A DNA stretch of 64,000 nucleotides from K23-9 sp049680365 (lineage in GTDB: Bacteria > Planctomycetota > Planctomycetia > Pirellulales > Pirellulaceae): the NCBI GenBank assembly GCA_049680365.1, contig JBAUHQ010000417.1:1-64000 (forward strand), given 5' to 3'. Position 1 is the first letter of the stretch. The number at the start of each line of letters is the position of its first letter. The notes beneath the pieces were generated by a model. It ran no database searches, was not told the origin of the DNA, and was given only the letters and a program-made list of their open reading frames with translations. Of the stretch, positions 8,955 through 19,045 are shown in pieces. The position numbers were made by a program, and so were the translations under genes.

Positions 8955-9968
8955 ATGACGCATCCTCGTAAACGCTCCAACGCAGTATCGCACGGCAGAC
9001 AATTGGATCGGCGTGGTTTCTTACGCACGACGACCAGTGCGTTGACTGCAGCAGCATTGTCTGCGACGGGATGCGTTCCGCTGGGAAACGGCGCACTACC
9101 CCAACTGGTGTGGGGCCGTCGTGGCATGAGCGAAGGTCGCTTTTTGAAACCGCGCGCGATCACCATTGACCACAACGATGAACTCTACATCGTCGACACG
9201 ACCGGCCGTATCCAAGTCTTTGACGTGGACGGAAACCTACTCCGCTGGTGGACAACGCCTGAAACCGCCAACGGCCGTCCGACAGGCATGGCAACCAAAT
9301 CTTCGGTTGGCCCCGATGGCGAACCACGTTTGTTTGTTGCCGACACGCATTACTATCGCATGCTGGCCTACCGTCCCGACGGCACACTGATGCCAGACGA
9401 ACAAATCGGCGGCACCCCTGGTCACTCACCGGGTGAGTTTGCATTTGTCACCGACGCCGTGTGCGACGATGACGGTTTCTTTTACATCGGCGAATATGGC
9501 GACTCCGATCGCATCCAAAAATTCTCGCCCGAGGGCGAGTTCATCACACAGTGGGGAGGAACAGGACACGGCGACGGAAAGTTCGTTCGCCCCCAAAGCT
9601 TGGTCGTCCACAACAAAGTCCTCTACGCGGTCGATGCTGGCAACCATCGCATTCAACGTTTCGACGTTAGCGTAGACGAGCCCAAGCTGATCGACATTTG
9701 GGGCCACGAAGGGAAAGGGCAAGGCGAATTCTATTATCCGTACGACCTAGCCATCGCCAGTGACGGCAGCGTCTTGGTTTCTGAATACGGTAACCAACGC
9801 CTGCAACGATTCACCAACGATGGAAAATGGATCGCCTCTTGGGGCGGCCCCGGTTTCGATCCCGGCCAACTTTACCAACCCTGGGGTCTAGTCATCGATT
9901 CAAAAGATCGAGTCCACATTTTGGACAGCAACAACCACCGCGTGCAGCGAATCGCGTTGCCAACGTAG
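8955..9968 (+). CDS. NHL-repeat beta-propeller lipoprotein with Tat-like signal
   Basis: A 337-residue exported protein. The N-terminus has the twin-arginine motif DRRGFLRTT, an Ala-rich hydrophobic stretch and a possible lipobox LSATGC, so it may be a Tat-exported lipoprotein. The rest is a six-bladed NHL propeller; blades contain patterns such as LYIVDTTGRIQVFD, FFYIGEYGDSDRIQKF and HILDSNNHRVQRI. The ATG at 8955 puts the twin arginine about 20 residues in; a TTG at 8898 is the alternative. Divergent from the tsaC fusion. Proteins of this type bind ligands or proteins at the cell surface; no catalytic residues can be named. Confidence 0.82.
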   Translation: MTHPRKRSNAVSHGRQLDRRGFLRTTTSALTAAALSATGCVPLGNGALPQLVWGRRGMSEGRFLKPRAITIDHNDELYIVDTTGRIQVFDVDGNLLRWWTTPETANGRPTGMATKSSVGPDGEPRLFVADTHYYRMLAYRPDGTLMPDEQIGGTPGHSPGEFAFVTDAVCDDDGFFYIGEYGDSDRIQKFSPEGEFITQWGGTGHGDGKFVRPQSLVVHNKVLYAVDAGNHRIQRFDVSVDEPKLIDIWGHEGKGQGEFYYPYDLAIASDGSVLVSEYGNQRLQRFTNDGKWIASWGGPGFDPGQLYQPWGLVIDSKDRVHILDSNNHRVQRIALPT

Positions 9969-10371
9969 TATCGAAAGGCATGGATCTAATACGGATTCAG
10001 CTGCACAAGCACAAAACGCGGGCACGATTTCTCGCCTGCATTGACGCCGAATCCAGCGTCTGCTCCGCGCGCGAAATAGGCATTCAGGAAGGAATGTGCA
10101 ACGAAATCGCGCGGAACGCGTCGCCACCTATAACGTTAGTGGCCGCAGCGAATCTGTGTCGGTGTGAAAGGGAAAAGTCAGCCCCGTTACACCGTTGACT
10201 GCATCATGCCGGATAGTTCGGTACGAGCATTGCTTAGAGAAGTAGATCGTGGAAATCGTGGTTGGCACTCAGCCAGCAACTCAATTTCGCGAATACCGCT
10301 GGCCCCTTGTCTGCTTGGTCTCCATTGCCAATTCAATTCAAATTTGATCGTTTGCAGTACGGCGGTGATCT
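9969..10371. other. Gene-free stretch before the SDR gene
   Basis: No convincing coding sequence on either strand. An imperfect hairpin with arms CGGTGTGA and TTACACCG lies at about 10158-10195. I see no clear promoter hexamers or repeats beyond that. Confidence 0.4.
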
Positions 10372-11328
10372 ATGAGTCACCGAGAGGTAGTGTTGGTGAC
10401 CGGAGCTTCGACTGGCTTAGGGCTGGCGATTGCAAAAGGTCTGCTGCGTGAGCAAAGCAAACGCCCCTCGCACGGACTCCACCTCGTTCTGACGGCACGC
10501 GAATCGTCCTTACCGCGATTTTGCGAGCAAGGGATCAAGGAAGGTGCAGGCGTTTGGATTCGCGCGCTGGATGTTACAGACGCCCAGCAGCGACAGTCGG
10601 TTGTTGCCGAAATCACCAAAGCATTGGGAGGCGTCGACGTACTGATCAATAACGCCGGTGTCGCCTATCGATCCTGTGTCGAACACGTGACGGAGCCAGA
10701 ACGACTGGATCAAATGAACATCAATTTCCGTTCACCGATCGAACTGGCAAGATGTGTTTTGCCAGGGATGCGGCAACGACGCCGCGGAAAAATCATCAAT
10801 ATTTCTTCCGTCGGCGGAATGATGGCCATGCCCACGATGTCAGTTTATTCAGCATCCAAATTTGCTCTCGAAGGAGCTAGCGAAGCACTGTACTACGAAC
10901 TCAAACCGTGGAATGTCTCAGTAACACTGATCCAACCAGGGTTCATGGGGTCAGAGGCTTTCGACAAAGTGCCTTACACAGTGCTGAGCGCCAAAGCGTC
11001 GGCCGACGCAAGCGATTCTTATCACAAACATTATCACCACATGGAACGTTTTGTTGCGACTGCGATGAGCCGATCGCTCGCAACACCCGATTCAGTGGCA
11101 ACAAAAGTCATCCGCGTGCTGCGGCGACGGTCTCCACCGCTACGAGTCTACGGAAGCGTCGACGCCCTGTTGTTTTCGATGATGCGGCGAGTCTTGCCTC
11201 GTCGTTTCTACAACTGGGTTCTGTATCGGAGCCTGCCAAGCATTCGCGACTGGGGGCCAACGACCGAGCCGAAACCAAACACTGCTTTCCACCCAATGTT
11301 GCAGGCAGACAGCGTTCCATCTCGGTAA
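10372..11328 (+). CDS. Short-chain dehydrogenase/reductase
   Basis: A 318-residue classical SDR. NAD(P)-binding TGASTGLG at residues 9-16, NNAG, and the catalytic Ser with YSASK are all present, so it is probably active. A C-terminal extension of about 60 residues beyond the usual 250 is basic and hydrophobic (ALLFSMMRRVLPRRFYNWVLY), as in membrane-associated SDRs that act on lipids or steroids. The SMP-30 gene starts 41 bases downstream on the same strand, so the two may be co-transcribed. Substrate unknown. Confidence 0.82.
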   Translation: MSHREVVLVTGASTGLGLAIAKGLLREQSKRPSHGLHLVLTARESSLPRFCEQGIKEGAGVWIRALDVTDAQQRQSVVAEITKALGGVDVLINNAGVAYRSCVEHVTEPERLDQMNINFRSPIELARCVLPGMRQRRRGKIINISSVGGMMAMPTMSVYSASKFALEGASEALYYELKPWNVSVTLIQPGFMGSEAFDKVPYTVLSAKASADASDSYHKHYHHMERFVATAMSRSLATPDSVATKVIRVLRRRSPPLRVYGSVDALLFSMMRRVLPRRFYNWVLYRSLPSIRDWGPTTEPKPNTAFHPMLQADSVPSR

Positions 11329-11369
11329 ACTGTGGGGCACCTACCCTATCACCAAAAAGGATCGCTCCG

Positions 11370-12293
11370 ATGCTCGCTTCGTCTCCAATCCGTTTTTTGA
11401 TCGCTACCTTTGTGGTGGGAATCACGCCCACTCACCACGTTTTCGCGCAAGAAGCGATCGAACCGATTGGGAAAGTCATCGAAATTGCTGCGGACTTTGC
11501 ATTCACCGAAGGCCCGGCGTGGGATCCGGCCGATGGGTCGCTTTACTTTTCCGACATTCCCAACGCGACCATCCACAAACTGAATGCGGCAGGCAAACTG
11601 TCGAAATTCACCACGGACTCCAAACACAACAATGGTTTGCTAATCACAGCAGACGGTCGTTTGCTGGGCTGCCAAATGGATGGACAGATCGTTGAGTATG
11701 ACAAAGCGACTGCGACGACAACCGTGCTGGCTGACAAATTTGACGGCACGCGATTCAATGCTCCCAATGACTTGGTGATCGATCACGATGGAGGGATCTA
11801 TTTTACCGATCCGCTTTTTCGCGCTCCCATGCCGCTGCCACAAGAAATCCAAGCGGTCTACTACGTCAGCAAATCCGGCGAAGTGACTCGAGTCACCGAT
11901 TCGATCGCCGCTCCCAACGGAATCGGCTTGTCGCCTGACGGAAAACATCTCTACGTTTGCCCCAGTCAGCAATCCGAAATGCTGATCTATGACGTCGTCG
12001 CGGCGGGTAAACTGGATCATGGCCGGACTTTCTGCACAGTCACACAGCCCGAAGGAAAAACCGATACCGGCGCGGACGGGATTGTGCTGGACGAAAAAGG
12101 CAACGTGTACATCACGACTAACCTGGGCGTGGAGATCTTTTCACCTGCTGGCAAAAGTATCGGCTTGGTCAAATTCCCGCAGCAACCCGCCAACGTGACG
12201 CTTGGTGGACCCGACGGAAAAACCATGTACGTCACCGCCCGAACGGGACTCTATAAAGTCGACATGCCGATCGCCGGCTTGAAGCCGAACTAA
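11370..12293 (+). CDS. SMP-30/gluconolactonase-like secreted protein
   Basis: A 307-residue six-bladed propeller of the SMP-30/LRE family. The signal peptide runs to FAQE at about residue 24. Family motifs include FTEGPAWDPADGSLYFSDI (metal-ligand Glu), NAPNDLVIDHDGGIYFTDP (metal-binding Asn/Asp) and a late GADGIVLD Asp. Likely a calcium- or zinc-dependent lactonase in the periplasm. The ATG at 11370 is chosen since the long in-frame extension upstream overlaps the SDR gene out of frame. The stop overlaps the convergent SDR gene by four bases. Confidence 0.88.
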   Translation: MLASSPIRFLIATFVVGITPTHHVFAQEAIEPIGKVIEIAADFAFTEGPAWDPADGSLYFSDIPNATIHKLNAAGKLSKFTTDSKHNNGLLITADGRLLGCQMDGQIVEYDKATATTTVLADKFDGTRFNAPNDLVIDHDGGIYFTDPLFRAPMPLPQEIQAVYYVSKSGEVTRVTDSIAAPNGIGLSPDGKHLYVCPSQQSEMLIYDVVAAGKLDHGRTFCTVTQPEGKTDTGADGIVLDEKGNVYITTNLGVEIFSPAGKSIGLVKFPQQPANVTLGGPDGKTMYVTARTGLYKVDMPIAGLKPN

Positions 12294-13099
12294 AACGATC
12301 CCGGTGGATTTGGTTGCTGCCAAACGCTCATGCCACCATCCACCAGAATGGTTTGCCCGTGAACATGGGCTGCGGCGTCAGACAACAAGAACACGACTGC
12401 GCCCGCGCACACTTCCGGTCCTGGAACTTCTCCGTTAGGCGTATGCAGTTTCATCCAGTCGTCTAACTGAGCGTCTTGGTTCAGCACATCGGTAAGCGGC
12501 GTTCGCACCAATCCAGGTGCCATCGCGTTGACACGAATCCCGTGGGGCGCCAGCGACACGCAAAGCGATTTGACCATCGACGTCACCGCTCCCTTGCTGG
12601 TGTCATATGCCGTGTGATCCGGTTCGGCCAAAAACCCGTTGATCGACCCGGTAAAGACAACTCGGCCGCGAACGCCTTGCTGGACCCAGCGCCGAGCAAA
12701 ACGTTGTGTCAAGAAGTACCCGGCGGTAACGTTTAAGTGCATCGTCTTTAAATAGCGATCAAAATCCATTTCCAAGAACGGCTTGTCGATGTACGTTCCC
12801 GCGTTATTGACCAACAGGTCGATGCTTGGCATTTGTGCATCAACATCGGCCATCAAATCGTCAAGGTAATTGCGGGGATCTTGCGCCAAGTCAGCGATCA
12901 CCAACTGGGCCTTGCGACCGGTGTCGCGGCAAATCTGCAGTGTTTGCCGCGCCAGATCGTCATCAGCCAATCCGACCAACGTCACATCAGCGCCCGCGTG
13001 GGCCAAGGCAATCGCGATCGCACCGCCAACTCCTTGCGTGCCACCTGTGATCAACGCACGGTGGCCACTTAAATCGAAAGGGTTAACCGTTACTGGCAT
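12290..13099 (-). CDS. Short-chain dehydrogenase/reductase (FabG/gluconate-dehydrogenase-like)
   Basis: A 269-residue classical SDR. It shows TGGTQGVGGAIA for cofactor binding, LVNNAGTY, a catalytic Ser in FTGSING, and YDTSK as the active-site Tyr/Lys; the end HGQTILVDGGMSVW is typical of the FabG branch. Convergent with the SMP-30 lactonase gene, overlapping it by the last four bases. On the same strand and upstream lies the PmoA-like gene with a 49-base gap, so they may form an operon, perhaps for sugar or polyol oxidation (inference). Confidence 0.85.
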   Translation of the reverse strand: MPVTVNPFDLSGHRALITGGTQGVGGAIAIALAHAGADVTLVGLADDDLARQTLQICRDTGRKAQLVIADLAQDPRNYLDDLMADVDAQMPSIDLLVNNAGTYIDKPFLEMDFDRYLKTMHLNVTAGYFLTQRFARRWVQQGVRGRVVFTGSINGFLAEPDHTAYDTSKGAVTSMVKSLCVSLAPHGIRVNAMAPGLVRTPLTDVLNQDAQLDDWMKLHTPNGEVPGPEVCAGAVVFLLSDAAAHVHGQTILVDGGMSVWQQPNPPGSF

Positions 13100-13148
13100 G
13101 GATCATCTGCGATGGGAATGGCCGATAGGACTTCGTTTTGGTTTCGTT

Positions 13149-14180
13149 TTATTCTAAGTCAGGCCGAGCACCATTGTGATACGCTTCGGAATCAGCCTTC
13201 GCAACTTCAGGTTCAAACGTGTCTTGGTAGATTACGACGCGATAGTTCAGCCGGATTGATTTTCCTTTTAACAAAGTGATCGGGCGTTGCTTCTTGCTTC
13301 GCGTGAAATCTGAACGACCAAACGGGTTGGCGGCAAACAAACCGTAAGTGCGCACGTGCCAGCGAGTGGGAAAACCAAAGCTACTGGGATGATTGTGAAT
13401 CGTGATGCCAACCATTTCGTCATCGACCGGACCCGAGTAATCGACCCAAGGCGATCGCTTGCCCCAGGCATTTTTGTTTGTTTCCAAATCAGCATTGGTG
13501 ATCATGCCACCCTTTTTTGCATCGACGTTTAATGAAGCCGCAACACGCATCCCAAACGTGCCTTCTTTCGTATCGCCGAAATGCACGTCTCCATCGGACG
13601 CCTTGAGTAGAAAGTCACAATCGATGATGCGACGTCGGTCCTGTGACACAAATTCGTATCGTCGCACGTCGGAGAGAATGCGTTTTCCATCGGGGCCCAT
13701 CCAATCGTTTTCAGTTGTCAAAACAACCGAGCCCTTATTGGTGACTTCGGCATCGCCTTTGCGTTGAACGACTTTGCCGCAGCCCTGATCGTCCAGCCAG
13801 AAATCCACACCATTGACATCACCATGACTGAGCCACATCGATCGATGATGGTCGTGGTCTCCACTTTCCAGTCCATAGTCTTTCTTCATCGGAAAGTTCC
13901 GAGTCATCGCATGGCCACCAGGGCCGCGAATCGGATACACAATCGGTTTGCCGCCACTATCGACGACGTATCCAGCGAACGGTGCGTTGCCAACGAAGAT
14001 CTCCCACCCACCGTCAGGTGTTTCCTCGACTCGCATCCGCTCGGGTGCCGCAAGCGTAGTGGACGCGACCTGCGCCCTCAGTTGACCCATCGGTATGGAA
14101 AAAGCGAAAAGCCAAATGGCAACAAAACTCGTCGCTACGATACGGTTTTTGAATTCAGGCTGGCGTGATTCAACAAGCAT
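13149..14180 (-). CDS. Secreted PmoA-like (DUF6807) protein
   Basis: A 343-residue exported protein with a signal peptide ending near LRAQ at residue 37. Family hallmarks are PIRGPGGHAMTRNFP, DHDHHRSMWLSHGDVNGVDFW and the C-terminal HPSSFGFPTRWHVRTYGLFAANPFG. This family is annotated as 'methane oxygenase PmoA' in many planctomycete genomes, but the name comes from weak similarity; the His-rich motif suggests metal or sugar binding, and the fold is probably a beta-sandwich like carbohydrate-active enzymes. The real reaction is unknown. Followed downstream by an SDR, which fits a role in carbohydrate breakdown. Confidence 0.8.
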   Translation of the reverse strand: MLVESRQPEFKNRIVATSFVAIWLFAFSIPMGQLRAQVASTTLAAPERMRVEETPDGGWEIFVGNAPFAGYVVDSGGKPIVYPIRGPGGHAMTRNFPMKKDYGLESGDHDHHRSMWLSHGDVNGVDFWLDDQGCGKVVQRKGDAEVTNKGSVVLTTENDWMGPDGKRILSDVRRYEFVSQDRRRIIDCDFLLKASDGDVHFGDTKEGTFGMRVAASLNVDAKKGGMITNADLETNKNAWGKRSPWVDYSGPVDDEMVGITIHNHPSSFGFPTRWHVRTYGLFAANPFGRSDFTRSKKQRPITLLKGKSIRLNYRVVIYQDTFEPEVAKADSEAYHNGARPDLE

Positions 14181-14412
14181 CGGGATTTCAGTAAAGTGGG
14201 TGACGCAGCACTAGCATGCGCGTCGCAATGACAAATAAAAACATTTTGTGTCGACTGCTGAAATAGTATGGCACTACCGCTGCATCATATACAACTGAGC
14301 CGCCTAAGTATTTAACTGCGACAGAATCAAAAATCCAGAGAACGTCGTTAGCACTCTTGAACGAAACAAAGACGTAAGACTCGTGTCGCAAAACATGCCC
14401 TGCCTGTTTCAA

Positions 14413-15480
14413 TCAACGTTTCTGCAGAATCCAATCACCGAAAGTAAAGAGAAACTCATCCGTACCTGACTTCGCGGTGCGCCGTTCGAGGCTACTGGAA
14501 CTTATTTTTGCAAACTTGCCAGATGGCAATCGAATCGCAGAAGTTTCGCCATTGGTAACGTAATCGACTAGCCCATCCGCATTTAAGTCCGAGTAGTTTG
14601 GACCACCGAGCGAGAAACTAAATTCAGGCTTGGAGTGATGGTAAACTCTCTCAACAAATCCGCGTCCCTCAATCGTAGCTCGCAGGAGTGTTGGCCCCGA
14701 CAAGATGGAAATCCGATGTCCCTGGATGGTTGTAAAGGTCACCGTTGTGGTTCCCGAATCTCGCGAAGTCTCACTTCGTATTTCGCGTCTAAACTCACTC
14801 CCCTTTTTCACCCAAGCTGGATCCGATACCCATTGACCGCCAGTGCCATCGTTCGCTTCATGACCGTCGCGGAGATTCGATGTGTGTAAGTCCACCTTGA
14901 AAAATTCGACTTGATGCCAGCCAGCTTTCTTCAGCTGGAACTTGCTTCCATCAAGTCCCGTCGCAGTAACCCCCATCATTCTTGACGAGCGTATGTTGCG
15001 AATCTCGTTTGCAAAAAAGATGAAGTGATTTCCAGTGAGATAACTTCTTCCGTAGTCCACACGCCCATCACTGTTTCGGTCGACATAGATCCCTCCGAAC
15101 CTAGGGGGAGCGACTGGTCCTGAAGCCCTGAGCGAGACAGTTCGTCGGCCACCTACAGGAACACGATCATGGACTTCCACCTGCACGCGATCTTGCAACA
15201 ATCTGTCGGTCGACGGGTCGCGAAAAAATGAAGCAATCCTACTGCCGTCCCGCATGTCCAAACGTAGTTCCATGGCATGTATCTCCACGAAGCCATCCTT
15301 CGCGTTTTGTTCCGTCACAAGCAAGTCGCAGTTCGTTTCTTTTGAACTGAAAACATATGTCGTTTCGATGTCGTCATCCGACAATCGAATGGCAGATAGG
15401 TTGTCAAATTCATCACCGCGTGCGAGTTGCGAAAATGACGAAACCAACAATAGGAGCAAAATTGGACGTGTGATTTCCAT
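14413..15480 (-). CDS. Secreted protein of unknown function with two Ca-binding-like loops
   Basis: A 355-residue protein that I do not recognise. The start at 15480 gives a signal peptide MEITRPILLLLL... ending at about residue 22 (LARGDE). Two loops resemble EF-hand/dockerin calcium loops: DRNSDGRVD at about 140 and DLNADGLVD near 310. The remainder is rich in beta-strand patterns. It lies divergent from the DUF1549 gene. An in-frame extension upstream to 15570 lacks signal features and is left out. A binding or structural role outside the cytoplasm is likely; nothing more can be supported. Confidence 0.65.
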   Translation of the reverse strand: MEITRPILLLLLVSSFSQLARGDEFDNLSAIRLSDDDIETTYVFSSKETNCDLLVTEQNAKDGFVEIHAMELRLDMRDGSRIASFFRDPSTDRLLQDRVQVEVHDRVPVGGRRTVSLRASGPVAPPRFGGIYVDRNSDGRVDYGRSYLTGNHFIFFANEIRNIRSSRMMGVTATGLDGSKFQLKKAGWHQVEFFKVDLHTSNLRDGHEANDGTGGQWVSDPAWVKKGSEFRREIRSETSRDSGTTTVTFTTIQGHRISILSGPTLLRATIEGRGFVERVYHHSKPEFSFSLGGPNYSDLNADGLVDYVTNGETSAIRLPSGKFAKISSSSLERRTAKSGTDEFLFTFGDWILQKR

Positions 15481-15728
15481 CGTTTGTCCATGTCCGCATT
15501 CTTGAGTGCTCAATGAGGGGAAGCGATTCGACTTCCATGCCACATCCTGGGGGGTTAGGTGAGACGGCACAACCCTAGGGCTCGGCGGACGGTAAAATGC
15601 CTACCATCAAAGGGTGTTTGTCGATTATAATAGTGGTCGACAGCAAAAACTGTTGTGACTCCTCGTTTTCTCCCTATTGTCTTTCCGCAGTCTCCCCTGC
15701 GAATCGCTTTTTCAGCCGCGAGTGCTCC

Positions 15729-17690
15729 ATGACGCCCCGTATCGTTTGCAAGAATCGTTCACTCAGCAAATTTTCGATCGTTTCCTGCGCCATCTTGATA
15801 TTGTTGCCTCTCAACGTCTCGGCCCAAGGCAACCGCAAGAAACCTGCACCCAAACCTGCCAAGATCCGCCTACCCGAAAGCGTGCGACAACCGGGAAAGG
15901 TCAACATGGATGTCGCTGCAGTAATTCAAAACCAACGCAGCGCGGTGCAGTCGGCAGCGAATCGATTGGACGGATTGGTGGAAAACAAATTGGTTTCTGA
16001 AGGCGGCACACCGAATGAATTGGCCAGCGACGAAGTCTTCTTGCGCCGCGTCTACTTGGATGTCGCTGGACGAATCCCAACGCTTAAGGAAGCAACTGAT
16101 TTTTTGTCGTCGGATGCCCCCGACCGACGGGAACAATTGATCGACGATCTGCTTGGTAGTCCCGACTACGTCAGCAACATGTACAACTTCTGGGCAGACA
16201 CTTTGCGATTGGTCGATCGACCGACCAACAACGTTATCGGTGAACCGTTTCTACATTACGTCAAAGAATCCATTCGTACGAACAAACCGTACGACAAATG
16301 GGTGTACGAAATGTTGACCGCTGACGGCAAGTCTTGGGAAAACCCTGCTGTCGGCTACCAACTTCGCGACGATGGCATGCCGCTTCCCTATATCGACAAC
16401 ACGGTACGAGTTTTTTTGGGGACACAAATCGGATGCGCGCAGTGTCACGATCATCCGTTCGACCAATGGTCACAGTATCAGTTCTATGAACTCGCAGCAC
16501 TGACAAACGGCACACAAACGCGAATCGTCAAGGGCGACCCCGGGTTTGAAAAAACAAATCCTGCCAACGCGATGATCGCAGAAGCTCGCAAGCACTATGA
16601 AAACGGCAGGGTCCCTGGGCACTTGCAACGCTTGATTCGAGCGAATGGCTACAGTGTCAGTGAAACCAAACGAGCGATGCGTCTGCCACACGATTATGCC
16701 TACGAGGATGCGAAACCCAAAGCTGTTGTCCTTCCGGCAGTGCTTTGGGGAAAAATCCCAACGTCTGCCAAAAAGAGTTCGCCAAGAGAGCAATTCGCTG
16801 CTTGGCTAACCAGTCCGGACAACCCGCAATTCAGTAAGACGATCGTGAATCGAATCTGGAAACGGTTCTTGGGTATTGGATTCGTAGAACCGATCGACGA
16901 TTTTCGTGACGAACATCCTTGCGTCAACAAAGAGGCAATGGAGTTTTTGTGCCAAGAATTGATCCGCGGAAACTTCAACCTGAAAGAACTCACTCGACTG
17001 GTGCTCTATAGCCAAACGTACCAACGCAAGGCATCGGATTACACGATGACCAGTGGCGAACCTTACTATTTCCCAGGCCCAACAGTGCGACGCATGACGG
17101 CCGAACAAGTTTGGGATTCGCTGCTAACGATGGCAGTACACAATCCTTGGCCCTTCCAACGCCCCACGACAAAAGACATCGCCGCCGTCGTCGACTTGGA
17201 TTTTGCCACTGCCACCTACAAAACAGCAGCGGTAAAAGCGGACCAGTTCCTAGACACCTTTGATACCGGCGCACGCCGGAAAGTCGAGCGCACCCACTCG
17301 TACCTTGGCAACACGTTATGCCGCGCCAGCGAATTGGTTTCACCTGTTCCAGCGGACCACTTTTTACGTCAATTTGGTCAAGGAGACCGCGAAACGATCA
17401 ACGGATCGCAACAGGAAGCGACCGTGCCACAGATCCTTGCCATGTTCAATGGACCGATCACGCATGTGATGCTGGAACCGGGATCGTCTATCGTTGACAA
17501 CGTTTTGGCGATCGAATCAACCAAGGACCGAATCGAAGCCATCTTCCTGAGCGTGCTGGCGAGGCGTCCGAATCCCAAGGATCGCGTGATTGCTGCCAAA
17601 GAACTGTCGCAACAAAACAATGACAACGTTGGCTACGGAAACATCCTCTGGGCCCTGCTGAACACACGCGAGTTTTTATTCATCCAATAG
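15729..17690 (+). CDS. DUF1549/DUF1553 protein
   Basis: A 653-residue exported protein of the planctomycete DUF1549-DUF1553 family. The signal peptide ends at about residue 34 (NVSAQG). DUF1549 follows with LDVAGRIPT and the cytochrome-type motif CAQCHDHPFDQW, then DUF1553 with FSKTIVNRIWKRFLGIGFVEPIDDFRDEHP and a conserved C-terminus. The CxxCH could bind haem c. The start at 15729 fits the signal peptide; the 44-codon extension does not. The DUF1501 gene follows after 51 bases, the usual pairing in this phylum. A role in breaking down complex polymers is suspected in the field but unproven. Confidence 0.9.
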   Translation: MTPRIVCKNRSLSKFSIVSCAILILLPLNVSAQGNRKKPAPKPAKIRLPESVRQPGKVNMDVAAVIQNQRSAVQSAANRLDGLVENKLVSEGGTPNELASDEVFLRRVYLDVAGRIPTLKEATDFLSSDAPDRREQLIDDLLGSPDYVSNMYNFWADTLRLVDRPTNNVIGEPFLHYVKESIRTNKPYDKWVYEMLTADGKSWENPAVGYQLRDDGMPLPYIDNTVRVFLGTQIGCAQCHDHPFDQWSQYQFYELAALTNGTQTRIVKGDPGFEKTNPANAMIAEARKHYENGRVPGHLQRLIRANGYSVSETKRAMRLPHDYAYEDAKPKAVVLPAVLWGKIPTSAKKSSPREQFAAWLTSPDNPQFSKTIVNRIWKRFLGIGFVEPIDDFRDEHPCVNKEAMEFLCQELIRGNFNLKELTRLVLYSQTYQRKASDYTMTSGEPYYFPGPTVRRMTAEQVWDSLLTMAVHNPWPFQRPTTKDIAAVVDLDFATATYKTAAVKADQFLDTFDTGARRKVERTHSYLGNTLCRASELVSPVPADHFLRQFGQGDRETINGSQQEATVPQILAMFNGPITHVMLEPGSSIVDNVLAIESTKDRIEAIFLSVLARRPNPKDRVIAAKELSQQNNDNVGYGNILWALLNTREFLFIQ

Positions 17691-17741
17691 ATTCGCTACT
17701 TAACGCACAAGACACCATTCACTGAAACCGAGAATCCCAAG

Positions 17742-19025
17742 ATGCCACGACCTGAATACACAACCGATGATCGCCGATCATTTATGAAATCGGCCGCCAA
17801 GAATTGCTTGGGCGTGACTTTCGCGGGCGCCGTTGGATCACAGGCACTCTTTGGCGAGGAAGCCGCCGCTGCGGTCGGCAAAGCCAAGCACATCATCTAT
17901 CTATTCATGGATGGAGCGATGACGCATTTGGACACCTTTGACCCCAAAGTAGGCGTCGAAGAAGCAGGTGAAACCAAGCCCATTCAGACTCGCGTGCCGG
18001 GCATGCAGTTCGGAAATTTCTTTCCCAAAATGGCTTACCTTTCGGGCGCTATTGCAGTGGTCCGTTCGCTTAGCACCGAAACCGGAGCACACGACAAGGG
18101 CAAGTACTTGATGCGGACGGCTTACAAAAAGCTGAACAGCATCCAACACCCCGCCATGGGAGCGTGGATGGTCGCAGAGAAAGGACGTCTGAACAGCGAC
18201 TTGCCTGGGAATTACATCATCGGAAGTGGTGATGGTCACCCTGGTGCAGGATTCCTGGAGCCATCGCTTTCGCCGGTGCCAATCTCCAGTGCCAGTGCGG
18301 GCCTTCAGAACACGCAACTGCCCAAGTACCTGCCAGAAGAACTCTTCGGTCGCCGACTGACGTTGGCCACTAAGTTTGACGAAGTGTTTCAGCGAACTCG
18401 CAAAAACCCGAATGTGGAAGCCTACAACCAGCTCTACTTAGAAGCCCGACGGCTAATGGGCAGCCCTCACTTGAAGGTGTTTGACATCAAGGAAGAGCCA
18501 CAAGCGGTCCGCGACGCTTATGGCAACAATCAATTTGGCCAAGCCTTGCTGCTTTCACGCCGACTAGTCGAAAGCGGTGCTCGGTTCATCGAAGTGACCT
18601 ACGGTGGTTGGGACATGCACCAAGAGATTTATACGCGACTGGAATCGAAAGCCAATGACGTTGACACGGGAATCAGCAGCTTAATGCGAGACTTGCATAG
18701 CAAGGGTTTACTAAAAGATACGATGATCGTGCTGACAACAGAATTTGGTCGGAAGCCTCAACTGAACGTCAACGGCGGTCGCGACCATCACCCCGGCGCA
18801 TTTAGCAGCCTGCTAATAGGAGCGGGAATCAAAGGCGGCCAGGTCTATGGCGGCAGCGACAAAACGGGTTTCTCGGTCGCCAAGGACGCCGTGAGTGTTT
18901 CCGCATTCAACAAGACCATCGCAGCTGCCGCCGGCCTACCTCTTACCGAAGAACGATTCGCGCCCAACGGTCGCCCCTTCAAAATCGGCGGTGACGCCGC
19001 GCCAATCAAAGAGCTGCTGGCGTAA
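17742..19025 (+). CDS. DUF1501 protein (sulfatase/phosphatase-like fold), Tat-exported
   Basis: A 427-residue protein. The N-terminus has the twin-arginine motif DRRSFMKSAAK, then an Ala-rich stretch. The body shows IIYLFMDGAMTHLDTFDPK, VRSLSTETGAHDKGKYLMRT, GWDMH and the C-terminal TEFGRKPQLN...GGRDHHPG, all characteristic of DUF1501, which is related to alkaline-phosphatase/sulfatase folds with metal-ligand Asp/His residues. Second gene of the DUF1549-DUF1501 pair and probably co-transcribed with it. The partner would be exported through Sec, this one folded through Tat. Confidence 0.9.
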   Translation: MPRPEYTTDDRRSFMKSAAKNCLGVTFAGAVGSQALFGEEAAAAVGKAKHIIYLFMDGAMTHLDTFDPKVGVEEAGETKPIQTRVPGMQFGNFFPKMAYLSGAIAVVRSLSTETGAHDKGKYLMRTAYKKLNSIQHPAMGAWMVAEKGRLNSDLPGNYIIGSGDGHPGAGFLEPSLSPVPISSASAGLQNTQLPKYLPEELFGRRLTLATKFDEVFQRTRKNPNVEAYNQLYLEARRLMGSPHLKVFDIKEEPQAVRDAYGNNQFGQALLLSRRLVESGARFIEVTYGGWDMHQEIYTRLESKANDVDTGISSLMRDLHSKGLLKDTMIVLTTEFGRKPQLNVNGGRDHHPGAFSSLLIGAGIKGGQVYGGSDKTGFSVAKDAVSVSAFNKTIAAAAGLPLTEERFAPNGRPFKIGGDAAPIKELLA

Positions 19026-19045
19026 GAGCTTGCGGTGATGGTCGA

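Noticed and set aside
10908..12293. 461-residue version of the SMP-30 protein
   Set aside because: The first 154 codons are an out-of-frame reading of the upstream dehydrogenase gene; a signal peptide starts at 11370.
13149..14180. Subunit of particulate methane monooxygenase
   Set aside because: The PmoA label of this family is a legacy name; the protein is soluble and secreted, while true PmoA is a multi-pass membrane protein. No pmoB or pmoC is nearby.
14188..14412. 74-codon minus-strand open frame directly after the secreted unknown protein
   Set aside because: TTG start, no ribosome site, AT-rich sequence and no recognisable domain; treated as chance.
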